Shown here piece after piece: positions 1 to 7,972 of a stretch of DNA of 10,551 nucleotides; the first letter of the stretch is position 1, and the number at the start of each line of letters is the position of its first letter. The DNA is taken from the NCBI GenBank assembly GCA_947653505.1, contig CANTHI010000079.1, positions 1 through 10,551 on the forward strand. The letters run 5' to 3'. Below the pieces are notes generated by a model. The model was not told the DNA's origin, did no database searches, and saw only the letters and a list, made by a program, of their open reading frames with translations. The stretch comes from an uncultured Eubacterium sp. (lineage in GTDB: Bacteria; Bacillota_A; Clostridia; Lachnospirales; Lachnospiraceae). The translations under genes were made by a program, and so were the position numbers.

Positions 1-100
1 ACTTCTTGCATTCTGGAATAGCATGCCCCGTTTTATCGGGCAAAGTCACAGGCAGGCAGACCGCCGCCTCCCATCCGGCGTCCGCATAGCCAATATGTAA
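1..100 (-). repeat. Dispersed element, copy A (left end)
   Basis: Read on the minus strand, this stretch matches 10405-10481 on the plus strand. Shared blocks are TATTGGCTATG, GGACGCCG, TGGGAGGCGG, CTGCCTGTGACTTT and GAATGCAAGAAGT, with scattered substitutions between them. Copy A has an extra segment at about 15-40 that the first right-hand copy lacks. Part of it, GGGGCATGCTATTC on the minus strand (16-29), recurs exactly at 10537-10550. In one minus-strand frame both copies read alike (IGYxDAxWEAxxCLPVT, then PECKK), and the indel between them is a multiple of three. This could be a decayed short gene or a non-coding repeat; I do not recognise the family. The element probably continues left of the window. 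Confidence 0.7.
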
Positions 101-116
101 AAATCATCCCCCCCGC

Positions 117-148
117 AAAATCGTCCGATTAAATTCGGACGTTTTTTT
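117..148 (+). terminator. Intrinsic terminator upstream of the operon
   Basis: A perfect 7-bp stem, CGTCCGA (122-128) pairing with TCGGACG (135-141), encloses a 6-base loop and is followed by seven T residues (142-148). Four A residues precede it. It would stop plus-strand transcription entering from the left, so the downstream genes need their own promoter. Confidence 0.85.
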
Positions 149-165
149 ATGTATGAAAAAGCATA

Positions 166-192
166 CCAGAAATCAAAAACGATATCATCTGG
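166..192. promoter_or_regulatory. Possible operator: inverted repeat with weak cre-like core
   Basis: CCAGA (166-170) and TCTGG (188-192) form a 5-bp inverted repeat around an AT-rich centre. Inside it, CAAAAACGATATCA (174-187) resembles a CcpA cre box in its AAA, CG and terminal CA positions but lacks the leading TG. It overlaps the candidate -35 region, where a repressor could act. The match is weak and only suggestive. Confidence 0.25.
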
Positions 193-218
193 CAGAAAAC
201 CCCTGCAGACGGTATACT
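189..218 (+). promoter_or_regulatory. Candidate sigma-A promoter for the operon
   Basis: TATACT (213-218) is a good -10 hexamer. CTGGCA (189-194), 18 bases upstream, matches 4 of 6 positions of TTGACA. Transcription would start near 225, leaving a very short leader before the ATG at 244. It is the best candidate between the upstream terminator and the first gene, but the -35 is poor, so an activator may be needed. Confidence 0.35.
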
Positions 219-243
219 CAGTAAAAAAGAAAGGGGGAATCTT

Positions 244-1134
244 ATGTACATCAAAAGATTTGTAAAGCATTATTACCTGATGCTGATTCCGGCGCTGCTG
301 TGGCTTGTGTTTTTCAGCATAGTGCCAATGTTTGGCATTATCATGGCGTTTCAGGACTTCAATCCGGGCAAAGGAATGCTGCATTCGGAATTTGTAGGAC
401 TTGCAAATTTTCAGTACATGTTTGAAATGAGCGATGTGAAACAGGTGCTGGTGAATACGGTTGTCATCGCCGTAGGCAAAATCATCGGAAACATTATAGT
501 CCCACTGGTGTTTGCGCTCCTGTTAAATGAGCTGTGTTTTCACAAAATCAAACGGCCGATCCAGACGATTGTATATCTGCCTTATTTTTTGTCATGGGTC
601 ATTCTCGCCAAAGTGGTCCTGAATATTTTTGGATATACGGGTCCGGTGAATCAGCTGATTGAGCTCTTTCATGGAAGTCCGGTTAATTTCTTTGGAGAAC
701 CGGAGCTGTTCCGCCCGCTTGTCATTGGTACGGATATCTGGAAAGGATTCGGGTACAATATGGTTGTCTATCTGGCTGCCATACTGGGCGTGGACCAGAG
801 TCTGTATGAAGCGGCTGCTATGGACGGGGCAGGAAGATTTAAGCGTATCTGGCATGTGACGATGCCGGGGATTCGTACGACGGTTGCGCTCTTAGCCATT
901 CTTTCACTCGGAAATGTCCTCAATGCCGGATTTGACCAGATTTACAACCTGTACAATCCGCTCGTTTATTCGACAGGGGATATTATTGATACGTGGGTGT
1001 ACCGGTCGGGGCTTGAGAACCTGCAGTTTTCTCTGGCTACGGCAGTCGGCCTGTTCAAATCGGTGATCAGCGTTATTCTGATTTCCATTGGATACTGGCT
1101 GGCAGATAAATTTACAGGCTATAAGCTGTTTTAG
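244..1134 (+). CDS. ABC sugar transporter permease, LplB type
   Basis: Inner-membrane permease of a carbohydrate ABC importer (CUT1 class, LplB-like), 296 aa, the usual length for the family. The N-terminus is a short basic stretch followed by a long hydrophobic segment (about 12-35) and the family-typical FQDFNPGKG. Other hydrophobic segments lie near residues 68-93, 105-130, 160-182, 208-230 and 265-288. The cytoplasmic EAA loop that docks the ATPase is clear: E189-A-A-A-M-D-G-A-G197. The start ATG is preceded by a strong AAGGGGG ribosome site (231-237). It is the first gene of the unit, 10 bases ahead of the second permease, with which it should form the channel heterodimer. Substrate cannot be told from the sequence. 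Permease identity is secure; the subfamily rests on the N-terminal pattern. Confidence 0.93.
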   Translation: MYIKRFVKHYYLMLIPALLWLVFFSIVPMFGIIMAFQDFNPGKGMLHSEFVGLANFQYMFEMSDVKQVLVNTVVIAVGKIIGNIIVPLVFALLLNELCFHKIKRPIQTIVYLPYFLSWVILAKVVLNIFGYTGPVNQLIELFHGSPVNFFGEPELFRPLVIGTDIWKGFGYNMVVYLAAILGVDQSLYEAAAMDGAGRFKRIWHVTMPGIRTTVALLAILSLGNVLNAGFDQIYNLYNPLVYSTGDIIDTWVYRSGLENLQFSLATAVGLFKSVISVILISIGYWLADKFTGYKLF

Positions 1135-1144
1135 GAGGGATGGC

Positions 1145-2029
1145 ATGATTGAGAACAAGAGTTTTGGGTCAAAGGTTTTTGATATCATCAATGTAATCGT
1201 TCTGGTTCTGATTACGATGATCTGTATACTTCCGATCTGGTATGTGCTGTGTGTTTCCCTGAGCAGCAGGGAGGCTGTCAATGCGGGGCAGGTATCGTTA
1301 TGGCCGGTTGGATTTAACCTGCTGTCTTATCAGAAGATTATGGGCGAAGGTGATTTTTTCGGATCATTTTTCGTTTCTGTCAGGCGGGTAGTGCTTGGTA
1401 CGGCTGTCAGCATGGCATGTATTATACTGGCTGCATACCCGTTGTCGCGGACAAAAAAGCAGTTTCCGCACAGGGATGTGTTTATGTGGATTTTTGTGCT
1501 GTGCATGCTGTTTAACGGAGGGATTGTGCCGTGGTACATAACGATGAAAAATTATGGTCTGATGGACAGCATATGGGGGCTGGTGCTCGGAATGGGCCTG
1601 CAGGTATTTAATGTGGTGCTGGCAGTGAACTTTTTTAAAAATCTTCCGGTGGAGCTGGAAGAAGCGTGCTTTGTGGATGGCGCGGGACCGTGGAGGTGCA
1701 TGTTTTCTGTTTATATTCCGCTGGCAAAGCCGATGCTTGCCACGATTTCACTCTTTACGATTGTACAGTACTGGAATGAATTTTTTCAGGGCATGGTGCT
1801 GAGCACAAGGCAGTCCAGTTATCCGCTTCAGACATATATCCAGCAGATGGTCGTGACACTGGACTTTTCGTCGATGAATGCGGAACAGATATCGCAGGCC
1901 ATGAAGCTGAATAATCTGTCGCTGGATGCGGCGAAGATCTTTATCGCGATGATTCCGGTACTGATTGTATATCCGTTTTTACAGAAGTATTTTGTGTCCG
2001 GCATTACGCTTGGATCGGTAAAAGGCTAA
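1145..2029 (+). CDS. ABC sugar transporter permease, YtcP/LplC type
   Basis: Second inner-membrane permease of the importer, 294 aa. The frame stays open upstream to 1088, inside the previous gene, but ATG 1145 is chosen because AGGAGGGA (1133-1140) sits just before it and the protein then begins in the family style (short polar stretch, then a hydrophobic segment at about 12-34). The EAA loop is E173-A-C-F-V-D-G-A-G181, followed by IPLAKP. The C-terminus ending in GSVKG is typical of YtcP-like permeases. It lies between permease 1 and the substrate-binding lipoprotein, the common LplB-YtcP-LipO order. No ATPase is encoded alongside, so a shared MsmX-type ATPase from another locus is expected; that is inference from related systems. 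Confidence 0.93.
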   Translation: MIENKSFGSKVFDIINVIVLVLITMICILPIWYVLCVSLSSREAVNAGQVSLWPVGFNLLSYQKIMGEGDFFGSFFVSVRRVVLGTAVSMACIILAAYPLSRTKKQFPHRDVFMWIFVLCMLFNGGIVPWYITMKNYGLMDSIWGLVLGMGLQVFNVVLAVNFFKNLPVELEEACFVDGAGPWRCMFSVYIPLAKPMLATISLFTIVQYWNEFFQGMVLSTRQSSYPLQTYIQQMVVTLDFSSMNAEQISQAMKLNNLSLDAAKIFIAMIPVLIVYPFLQKYFVSGITLGSVKG

Positions 2030-2041
2030 GGAGGTAAGCAT

Positions 2042-3766
2042 ATGAAAATGATAAGAAAAATCAGCAAAATGACTGCGCTGGCAGCGGCTTTTGGCGTCTG
2101 TGGCATGCAGCTGGCAGGATGCGGAGGCGGTTCCGGTACAGATGACCGGCAGAAAGAAACGGTACAGGAAGCAGAAGGAGTAGCGAAAGAAGACCTGCCG
2201 CTTTCCAAATATCCGGAGACGGTAACGGTACATCTGGGCGGAAAGATGAATCCGAATGCGAAGCTTTCAGAAGGCAAGTCTTTTGAAAATAACACGTATA
2301 TCGATCTGCTCAAAGAAGATCTGAATATCGATGTGCAGTATGACTGGGTAGCTTCGATGGCTGATTATGATGAGAAAATGAGTCTTTGTATCGGCAGCAA
2401 CACGATTCCGGAGCTGATGAACGTTACGGCAGCGCAGTACCGGGCTTTGCTGAAATATGATCTGATCCAGTCTCTGGATGATTATTTTGATGATTATGCG
2501 TCTGAAGCGTTAAAAAGCTATGTGGAGTCTGGCGGGGAAGAGCTGATGAAATGTATCACGGATGGGCAGGGTCAGATTATGGCCATTCCGGCTCCAAACC
2601 TCATAGCCGGAGGCGTCAATGAGATGTGGATCCGTCAGGACTGGCTGGATGCGCTGGGTCTGGAAGCGCCGCGGACATGGGATGAGCTGCGGACAGTGGC
2701 AGAAGCTTTTGAGACGCAGGATCCGGATGGGAACGGCGAGGATGATACGATCGGGATTCTGGGACCATCCAATGCAGACCATATGAATGCCGTTGGCGGC
2801 AACCAGTTCGGGCTGGATCCTTTGTTCAGCAGCTTTCAGTCTTATCCGCAGTACTGGCTGGAAGGGGATGACGGTTCGATCGTGTATGGTTCGATCCAGC
2901 CGGAGACAAAGACGGCGCTGGAAAATATCGCGAAGCTGTACGCAGACGGGCTGATCGATCCGGAGATGCTTGTGCGCAGTGACAGCAAGGAACCGCTGCT
3001 GGCAGGAAAAGCAGGCATCTTTTTCGGGCCGTGGTGGAGCGCGTATACTTTTGCGGATACGACGTTATCGGGCTCTGCAGACTGGCAGGCATATTTTACA
3101 CCGCTTTCTGAGGACGGCAGCTTTTATACGCATATGGCCGAGCCTACGACCCAGTATGTCGTTGCGTCAAAAGAATGTAAAAATCCGGAAGCAGCGTTTA
3201 AAATCATTAACTATCTGATCGCGAATGAGCAGAAATGGGTTGAGGAGGGCGTATCCTCGACGGAAATGGGAACGGCAGATTTTTATCCGCTTTATAATAC
3301 TTATGACAATGCCGACGAGATCGAAACGTCTTATGAGATTCTGTCACAGTATCTCGCGGGAGAGACGACGATGGAAGAGGTGGATTTTTCAACGCATAAG
3401 CTGCTGAAAAATGACATGGAGGCAGTGACGCAGCTGAAAAAAGAGCCTTACGACGATTTCAGACTTGCAAACTGGAATCTGGACAGTGAGCTGGCCAAAG
3501 GAAACCTTCCGAGACTTGTTGCGATTATGGTCGGCGACGCACCGCTGGTAAAGGAAACCTATGTTCCGGTTTATAACGCTTACAACGGGCAGACAGAGAC
3601 GATGGAAGCCAAATGGGCAAACCTTAAAAAACTGGAAGAAGAGACTTTTGCTAAGATTATCATGGGCAAAGCGGATATCAGTGAATTTGACGCGTTTGCA
3701 GAGAAATGGAAAAGTCAGGGCGGAGACCGGATTCTGGAAGAAATTAATCAGGAACTCAGCAAATAA
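2042..3766 (+). CDS. Extracellular sugar-binding lipoprotein (CUT1, LipO type)
   Basis: Substrate-capturing component of the importer, 574 aa, in the usual large size range of LipO-type binding proteins. A basic N-terminus and hydrophobic core lead to the lipobox L24-A-G-C27, so the mature protein is lipid-anchored at Cys27. A Gly-rich and acidic linker follows. A calcium-loop-like motif, DPDGNGEDD (residues 227-235), is common in this family. The middle of the protein (GKAGIFFGPWW) and the C-terminal helices fit a periplasmic-binding-protein fold. The ATG lies 7 bases after a perfect AAGGAGG (2028-2034) that overlaps the stop of permease 2, which suggests strong translation. The ligand is probably an oligosaccharide or glycoside, but its identity is unknown. 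Confidence 0.93.
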   Translation: MKMIRKISKMTALAAAFGVCGMQLAGCGGGSGTDDRQKETVQEAEGVAKEDLPLSKYPETVTVHLGGKMNPNAKLSEGKSFENNTYIDLLKEDLNIDVQYDWVASMADYDEKMSLCIGSNTIPELMNVTAAQYRALLKYDLIQSLDDYFDDYASEALKSYVESGGEELMKCITDGQGQIMAIPAPNLIAGGVNEMWIRQDWLDALGLEAPRTWDELRTVAEAFETQDPDGNGEDDTIGILGPSNADHMNAVGGNQFGLDPLFSSFQSYPQYWLEGDDGSIVYGSIQPETKTALENIAKLYADGLIDPEMLVRSDSKEPLLAGKAGIFFGPWWSAYTFADTTLSGSADWQAYFTPLSEDGSFYTHMAEPTTQYVVASKECKNPEAAFKIINYLIANEQKWVEEGVSSTEMGTADFYPLYNTYDNADEIETSYEILSQYLAGETTMEEVDFSTHKLLKNDMEAVTQLKKEPYDDFRLANWNLDSELAKGNLPRLVAIMVGDAPLVKETYVPVYNAYNGQTETMEAKWANLKKLEEETFAKIIMGKADISEFDAFAEKWKSQGGDRILEEINQELSK

Positions 3767-3770
3767 ATAA

Positions 3771-3906
3771 CAGGAAACAAAAAGCAGAAAAAAAGCAGGA
3801 AACGAAAGCAGAAAAAAGCAGGAAACGAAAAGCAGAACAAAAGCAGGAAATAAAAAGCAGAAAAAAAGCAGGAAACAAAAAACAGAAAAAGCAGGAAATA
3901 AAAATT
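3771..3906 (+). repeat. Purine-rich tandem repeat, about 25 bp, five units plus a partial
   Basis: Units begin with CAGGAAA at 3771, 3796, 3819, 3844, 3869 and 3892. Their lengths are 25, 23, 25, 25 and 23 bases, and the sixth runs into the ribosome site of the next gene. The consensus is roughly CAGGAAACRAA then AAGCAGAAAAAAAG. The array is almost free of T and cannot form a terminator hairpin. It fills the only large intergenic gap of the operon, between the binding protein and the first enzyme. One plus-strand frame is open across it (a low-complexity Lys/Arg/Glu/Gln peptide) but has no convincing start. Copies of the downstream ribosome-site region (GCAGGAAATAAAAATTAGGAG) may have seeded the array; that is inference. 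A role in mRNA stability or in expression balance between transporter and enzyme genes is possible. Confidence 0.9.
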
Positions 3907-3918
3907 AGGAGATCAGGG

Positions 3919-4887
3919 ATGAAATTAGGTGTGTTATCATCGGCTTTAGGAGAGATGGATTTTGCGGATGCCTGCACATGGCTTACGGATCACGGAGTAC
4001 AGATGATTGAGATCGGGACAGGAGGATATCCGGGAAATGTCCACTGCAATCCGGACCTGCTGCTGGAAAGCGGGCTGGCGCTGGAGCGGTTCCGCGAGGA
4101 ATTAAAGCGCAGCGGTCTTGGGATCAGCGCATTCAGCTGTCATGGCAACATGGTCCATCCGGATGCGTCCAAAGCCCGTAAGTTCCGCGAGGATTTTCAG
4201 AAAACACTGCGGCTGGCAGAAAAGCTGGATGTGCATGTTATCAATACATTTTCCGGCTGTCCGGGCGGCGGCCCCGCGGACAGCCAGCCGAACTGGGTGA
4301 CCTGTCCGTGGCCGGAGGAATACTCAGCAATTCTGGACTATCAGTGGAATGAAGTGCTGATTCCGTTCTGGAAAGAGCAGGCGGAAGAAGCAGAGTCAGC
4401 GGGCGTGAAAATCGCGCTGGAGCTGCATCCGGGATTTTGCGTGTACAATACAAAGACGATGCTGCGTCTGCGCAGGGAGGCCGGAAAAACGGTAGGGGCA
4501 AATCTGGATCCGAGCCATTTAATCTGGCAGGGCATGGATCCGGCCCTGTGTATCCGGGAGCTTGGCAGGGAAGGAGCGCTCTTTCACTTCCATGCGAAGG
4601 ATACAGCGATTGACCCGTACCGGAAAGCGGAAAACGGTGTGCTGGATACGGAGCATTATTCGAAAGAAGGACAGCGCAGCTGGATCTTCCGTACGGTAGG
4701 CTACGGGCATGGGGAAGAGTACTGGAAAAATATCATATCCAGTCTGCGTCTGGCAGGATATGACGGCACGGTCAGCATCGAGCACGAGGACAGTCTGATG
4801 TCCGGACAGGAAGGACTGGAAAAAGCGATACAGTTTCTGTTACATATTTTAATCCGTGAAAAAGCAGGGTCCATGTACTGGGCATAA
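3919..4887 (+). CDS. Sugar phosphate isomerase/epimerase-like TIM-barrel protein 1
   Basis: Probable cytoplasmic metal-dependent TIM-barrel enzyme of the xylose-isomerase-like/AP-endonuclease-2 superfamily, 322 aa. The expected metal ligands appear in order: E168 in ALELHPG, D197 in NLDPSH, H223 or H225 in FHFHAKD, and E288 in VSIEHED. Such enzymes interconvert sugars by proton or hydride shift, and some relatives cleave 3-keto-glycosides. The ATG lies 7 bases after AGGAG (3907-3911), just past the tandem repeat. The stop is followed after 12 bases by oxidoreductase 1, which suggests translational coupling and a shared pathway. The long GTGGYPGN and CPGGGPAD loops may shape the substrate pocket. 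The exact reaction is unknown; the family is secure. Confidence 0.88.
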   Translation: MKLGVLSSALGEMDFADACTWLTDHGVQMIEIGTGGYPGNVHCNPDLLLESGLALERFREELKRSGLGISAFSCHGNMVHPDASKARKFREDFQKTLRLAEKLDVHVINTFSGCPGGGPADSQPNWVTCPWPEEYSAILDYQWNEVLIPFWKEQAEEAESAGVKIALELHPGFCVYNTKTMLRLRREAGKTVGANLDPSHLIWQGMDPALCIRELGREGALFHFHAKDTAIDPYRKAENGVLDTEHYSKEGQRSWIFRTVGYGHGEEYWKNIISSLRLAGYDGTVSIEHEDSLMSGQEGLEKAIQFLLHILIREKAGSMYWA

Positions 4888-4899
4888 AGGAGGGCAGCG

Positions 4900-5955
4900 G
4901 TGAAAAAGGATAAAGTGTCCTATGGACTGATCGGTTTTGGAGGAATGGGAAAATGGCACACGGAGATTCTGGAACGTGTGCCGCAGGTGGAAATCGCTGG
5001 TATTTATGATATCCGGCAGGACCGGCGCGCACAGGCACGGCAGCTCGGATTTGCGGTATATGAAAATGAGGAGGCAATGCTTTCTGATGAAATTGTGGAT
5101 GTCGTTCTGATCGCGACTCCGAATGACAGTCACAAGCCGGTTGCCCTGCGTGCCATGCACGCAGGAAAGCATGTGATCTCGGAAAAGCCGGTCACGCTGT
5201 CTTCGTCAGATCTGGAAGAAATGACAAAGACAGCACAGCAGACGGGAAGATTTCTGACGGTACACCAGAACCGCAGATGGGACGACGATTTTCTGACGGT
5301 GCGCAGGATTTTTGAAGAACAGCTCATAGGTCCTGTGTTCCGGATCGAAAGCCGCGTGCATGGTTCGAGGGGGATTCCCGGTGACTGGCGCGGGACAAAA
5401 GAGCATGGCGGCGGCATGGTGCTGGACTGGGGCGTGCATCTGCTGGACCAGATTTTGTGCCTGACGGGAGAGCGCAGGCTGAAAACGGTGTATGCGACTG
5501 TGACCAATGTGACAAATCAGATTGTGGACGATGGGTTCACGGCGCTTTTGAGATTTGAGGACGGTCTGGAAGTACTTGTGGAAACCGGCACAAATAACTT
5601 TATTTCCCTGCCGCGATGGTATATGCTGGGAGAGAACGGTACAGCTGTGATCAGAGACTGGAATCTGGACGGAGAGATCATCCGGGCGGCAGGAAAAGAT
5701 GAGACGGATGTCATGCCGGTCCGGACCGCGGCCGGACTGACCAAAACGATGGCGCCGCGAAGAGAGGATACGATCTGCAGGATGGAGCTGCCTGCTGTAT
5801 CAGGAGACATCGCGGATTTTCACAGGAATGTGGCAGCAGTCCTGTCGGACGGCGCGCAGCCGGCAGTCCGGATGGATCAGGCGGCACGGGTGATGCGGCT
5901 GATGGAAGCAGTGTTCCTGTCAGCAGAAACAGAGCAGGCCGTTTTATTTGAATAA
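4900..5955 (+). CDS. Gfo/Idh/MocA family NAD(P)-dependent oxidoreductase 1
   Basis: Cytoplasmic dehydrogenase, 351 aa, normal length for the family. The N-terminal Rossmann fold shows G12-F-G-G-M-G17. The family EKP motif is E95-K96-P97 in HVISEKP, whose lysine is catalytic. The C-terminal substrate domain carries D176-W-G-V-H180, the D/H pair of the active site. GTG 4900 is taken as start because AAAGGAGG (4886-4893) lies 6 bases upstream and there is no better ATG. The family oxidises or reduces secondary alcohols of sugars, inositols and glycosides. Coupling to epimerase 1 suggests that it makes or consumes a keto-sugar. Substrate and the NAD versus NADP preference are not determined. Confidence 0.92.
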   Translation: MKKDKVSYGLIGFGGMGKWHTEILERVPQVEIAGIYDIRQDRRAQARQLGFAVYENEEAMLSDEIVDVVLIATPNDSHKPVALRAMHAGKHVISEKPVTLSSSDLEEMTKTAQQTGRFLTVHQNRRWDDDFLTVRRIFEEQLIGPVFRIESRVHGSRGIPGDWRGTKEHGGGMVLDWGVHLLDQILCLTGERRLKTVYATVTNVTNQIVDDGFTALLRFEDGLEVLVETGTNNFISLPRWYMLGENGTAVIRDWNLDGEIIRAAGKDETDVMPVRTAAGLTKTMAPRREDTICRMELPAVSGDIADFHRNVAAVLSDGAQPAVRMDQAARVMRLMEAVFLSAETEQAVLFE

Positions 5956-5978
5956 AAATCAGAAAGGCAGAAAAGAAA

Positions 5979-6863
5979 ATGAAGCAGATAAAAATCGGTA
6001 CCTGTATACCCGGTCCGGATGCGGAACAGTGGCTGACGCATCTAAAGGACAAAGGGTTTGAAACGTTTTCCATTAATTTTCATATGTCGCTGGAAGGCAC
6101 GGATCTGGACCGGCTGGCAGAAAAAACAGGAAACCTGCTGGAAGGCACCGGAGCGGTGGTCAGCACAATCGGATGTTACTGCAATCCTATCCAGCATCCG
6201 CTGCAGCGTAAAATGCTTGAGCAGGTCATCCGCAAAGCGGAAAAATTTGGCGCGACACATGTGAGTACGTTTGCGGGAGCGCTGGAAGGCAGACCTGTAG
6301 AGGAAGCTTTTGCGGAATTTGGCAGGGTATTCCGGGAGCTTGCGGATCTGGCAGAGGAAAAAGGAATCCGTCTGGGCATCGAAAACTGTCCGATGGGCGG
6401 CACATGGGAACGTGCCGTCTGCAATATCGGATTTCATCCAAAAGCATGGGAAGCGATGTTTGAAGAGGTGAAAAATGAGAACTTCGGGCTGGAGTGGGAG
6501 CCGGCCCACCAGATGATGCAGTTAATCAATCCGACAGACCAGCTCAGGCGATGGGGCAGGAAAATCGTGCATGTGCACGGAAAAGATGCGTCCGTCGACT
6601 GGGAATCTGTCCGGCAGAACGGGGTTCTGGGAGCTGTCCCGTACGCGTGGCACAGGCTGCCGGGATTCGGGGACACGGACTGGCGGAACATTATTTCGAT
6701 TTTGCATGCGCAGGGATATGAGGATGATATCTGTATCGAAGGGTATCACGATCCGATTTACTGCGGGGAATGGGAAATGACCGGACAGCTGCATGCGCTG
6801 CAGTATCTGAAATGGTGCCGGGGAGGAGAATTTGTGCCGGCACCCTGGCATGGACAGGATTAA
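5979..6863 (+). CDS. Sugar phosphate isomerase/epimerase-like TIM-barrel protein 2
   Basis: Second TIM-barrel isomerase/epimerase-like enzyme, 294 aa, clearly diverged from the first. Putative metal ligands are E135 in LGIENCP, E174 in EWEPAH, H198 or H200 in VHVHGKD, and E254 in CIEGYHDP. The second ligand is usually Asp (DPSH in epimerase 1); here Glu replaces it, an unusual change that may affect metal choice or reaction. The ribosome site is weak (AGAAAGG at 5961-5967, about 11 bases from the ATG), unlike its neighbours, so translation may depend on coupling to the preceding gene 23 bases upstream. It is followed after 14 bases by oxidoreductase 2, repeating the epimerase-then-oxidoreductase order. 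Reaction unknown. Confidence 0.87.
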   Translation: MKQIKIGTCIPGPDAEQWLTHLKDKGFETFSINFHMSLEGTDLDRLAEKTGNLLEGTGAVVSTIGCYCNPIQHPLQRKMLEQVIRKAEKFGATHVSTFAGALEGRPVEEAFAEFGRVFRELADLAEEKGIRLGIENCPMGGTWERAVCNIGFHPKAWEAMFEEVKNENFGLEWEPAHQMMQLINPTDQLRRWGRKIVHVHGKDASVDWESVRQNGVLGAVPYAWHRLPGFGDTDWRNIISILHAQGYEDDICIEGYHDPIYCGEWEMTGQLHALQYLKWCRGGEFVPAPWHGQD

Positions 6864-6877
6864 ATGGAGGAAGGAAC

Positions 6878-7954
6878 GTGAAAAAATTAAAGGCAGGAAT
6901 CGTAGGATGCGGGGGAATTGCAAACGCAAAGCATCTTCCGGCGATGAAAAAGAGCAGGTTGTATGAAATTACAGCATTTTGTGACGTGATTCCGGACAGG
7001 GCTATGAATGCGAAAAGAGACTTCGGAACGGAATCCGCAAAGGTATTCACGGATTACAGGGAGCTGCTTTTGGAGGAGCTGGATGTCGTCTATGTGACGA
7101 CGCCGAACCGTTCCCACGCGGAGATATCCATCGCGGCGATGGAGGCAGGAAAGCATGTCATGTGCGAAAAGCCGATGGCAAAGACAGCTCAGGAAGCGGA
7201 AAAAATGCTCGAAACAGCAAAGCGCACACACCGGATTTTAAATATCGCGTACCAGAACCGCTACCGTCCGGACGCGGATTACCTGAAAAAACTCTGTCTG
7301 AATCAGGAGCTTGGGGAAATCTATTTTGCGCAGGCACATGCGCTGAGAAGACGCGCGGTTCCGACATGGGGCGTATTTTTAAATGAAGAAGAGCAGGGCG
7401 GTGGTCCGCTCATTGACATTGGGACCCATGCGCTGGATCTGACGCTGTGGATGATGGATAATTATGAGCCGCAGTCTGTGACAGGGGCGGTATTTCACAA
7501 GCTGTCCGGACAGACTGATCAGGGCAATGTATTCGGAGACTGGGATCCGGAGGAATTTAAGGTAGAAGATTCTGCGTTTGGATTTATCCGCATGAAAAAT
7601 GGCGCTGTGATCGAGCTGGAAGCATCGTGGGCGCTCAACACGCTCGATGTGGACGAGGCGAAAACGACGCTGTGCGGCACAAAGGCGGGAGCGGATATGA
7701 AAGACGGGCTGCGCATCAACCGGATACATCAGAACGTGCCGATAGTAGAAAAACCAGAGCTTTCGGGAGAAGGCGTTGCGTTTTTCGGCGGCAGTGAAAA
7801 ATCAGCCGCTGATGTGGAGCAGGAGCTGTTTTACCGGATCATTACAGACGGGGCAGAGCAGGTCGTAAAGCCGGAACAGGCGCTTACAGTCACACGGATT
7901 CTGGAAGCCGTGTACGAGTCCGCAAAGACGGGAAAAACCATTTATTTTGATTAG
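6878..7954 (+). CDS. Gfo/Idh/MocA family NAD(P)-dependent oxidoreductase 2
   Basis: Second dehydrogenase of the family, 358 aa from GTG 6878. An in-frame ATG exists at 6770 inside epimerase 2, but the GTG is preferred: GGAGGAAGG (6866-6874) precedes it correctly, and the protein then starts MKKLKAGIVGCGGIA, placing the Rossmann Gly motif at the N-terminus as normal. The EKP motif is E97-K98-P99 (HVMCEKP). The C-terminal D180-I-G-T-H184 in the typical GGGPLIDIGTHALD context supplies the active-site Asp and His. It differs from oxidoreductase 1 in the Rossmann and substrate regions, so the two probably act on different compounds or steps. GH3 follows after 18 bases. Substrate not known. Confidence 0.92.
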   Translation: MKKLKAGIVGCGGIANAKHLPAMKKSRLYEITAFCDVIPDRAMNAKRDFGTESAKVFTDYRELLLEELDVVYVTTPNRSHAEISIAAMEAGKHVMCEKPMAKTAQEAEKMLETAKRTHRILNIAYQNRYRPDADYLKKLCLNQELGEIYFAQAHALRRRAVPTWGVFLNEEEQGGGPLIDIGTHALDLTLWMMDNYEPQSVTGAVFHKLSGQTDQGNVFGDWDPEEFKVEDSAFGFIRMKNGAVIELEASWALNTLDVDEAKTTLCGTKAGADMKDGLRINRIHQNVPIVEKPELSGEGVAFFGGSEKSAADVEQELFYRIITDGAEQVVKPEQALTVTRILEAVYESAKTGKTIYFD

Positions 7955-7972
7955 GAGAAATTTGAGAAAAAG

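Noticed and set aside
149..243. Riboswitch or T-box in the leader
   Set aside because: The stretch between terminator and first gene is too short and shows no conserved aptamer core. The hairpin at 122-141 lies upstream of the candidate promoter.
46..384. Minus-strand open frame of 112 codons across the left repeat and leader
   Set aside because: It runs through the terminator and the promoter region and into the start of permease 1, has no ribosome site, and resembles no known family. Only its repeat-derived end is meaningful.
3771..3906. CRISPR array
   Set aside because: Units of 23-25 bases follow one another directly with no unique spacers between them, and no cas genes are present.
3756..3977. 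Small hydrophobic minus-strand protein over the tandem repeat
   Set aside because: Its Phe/Leu-rich composition is simply the complement of the A-rich repeat, and it overlaps the start of epimerase 1.
6770..6877. N-terminal extension of oxidoreductase 2 from an ATG inside epimerase 2
   Set aside because: It would overlap the preceding gene by 94 bases and add 36 residues before the Rossmann Gly motif. The GTG at 6878 has a good ribosome site and gives a normal N-terminus.
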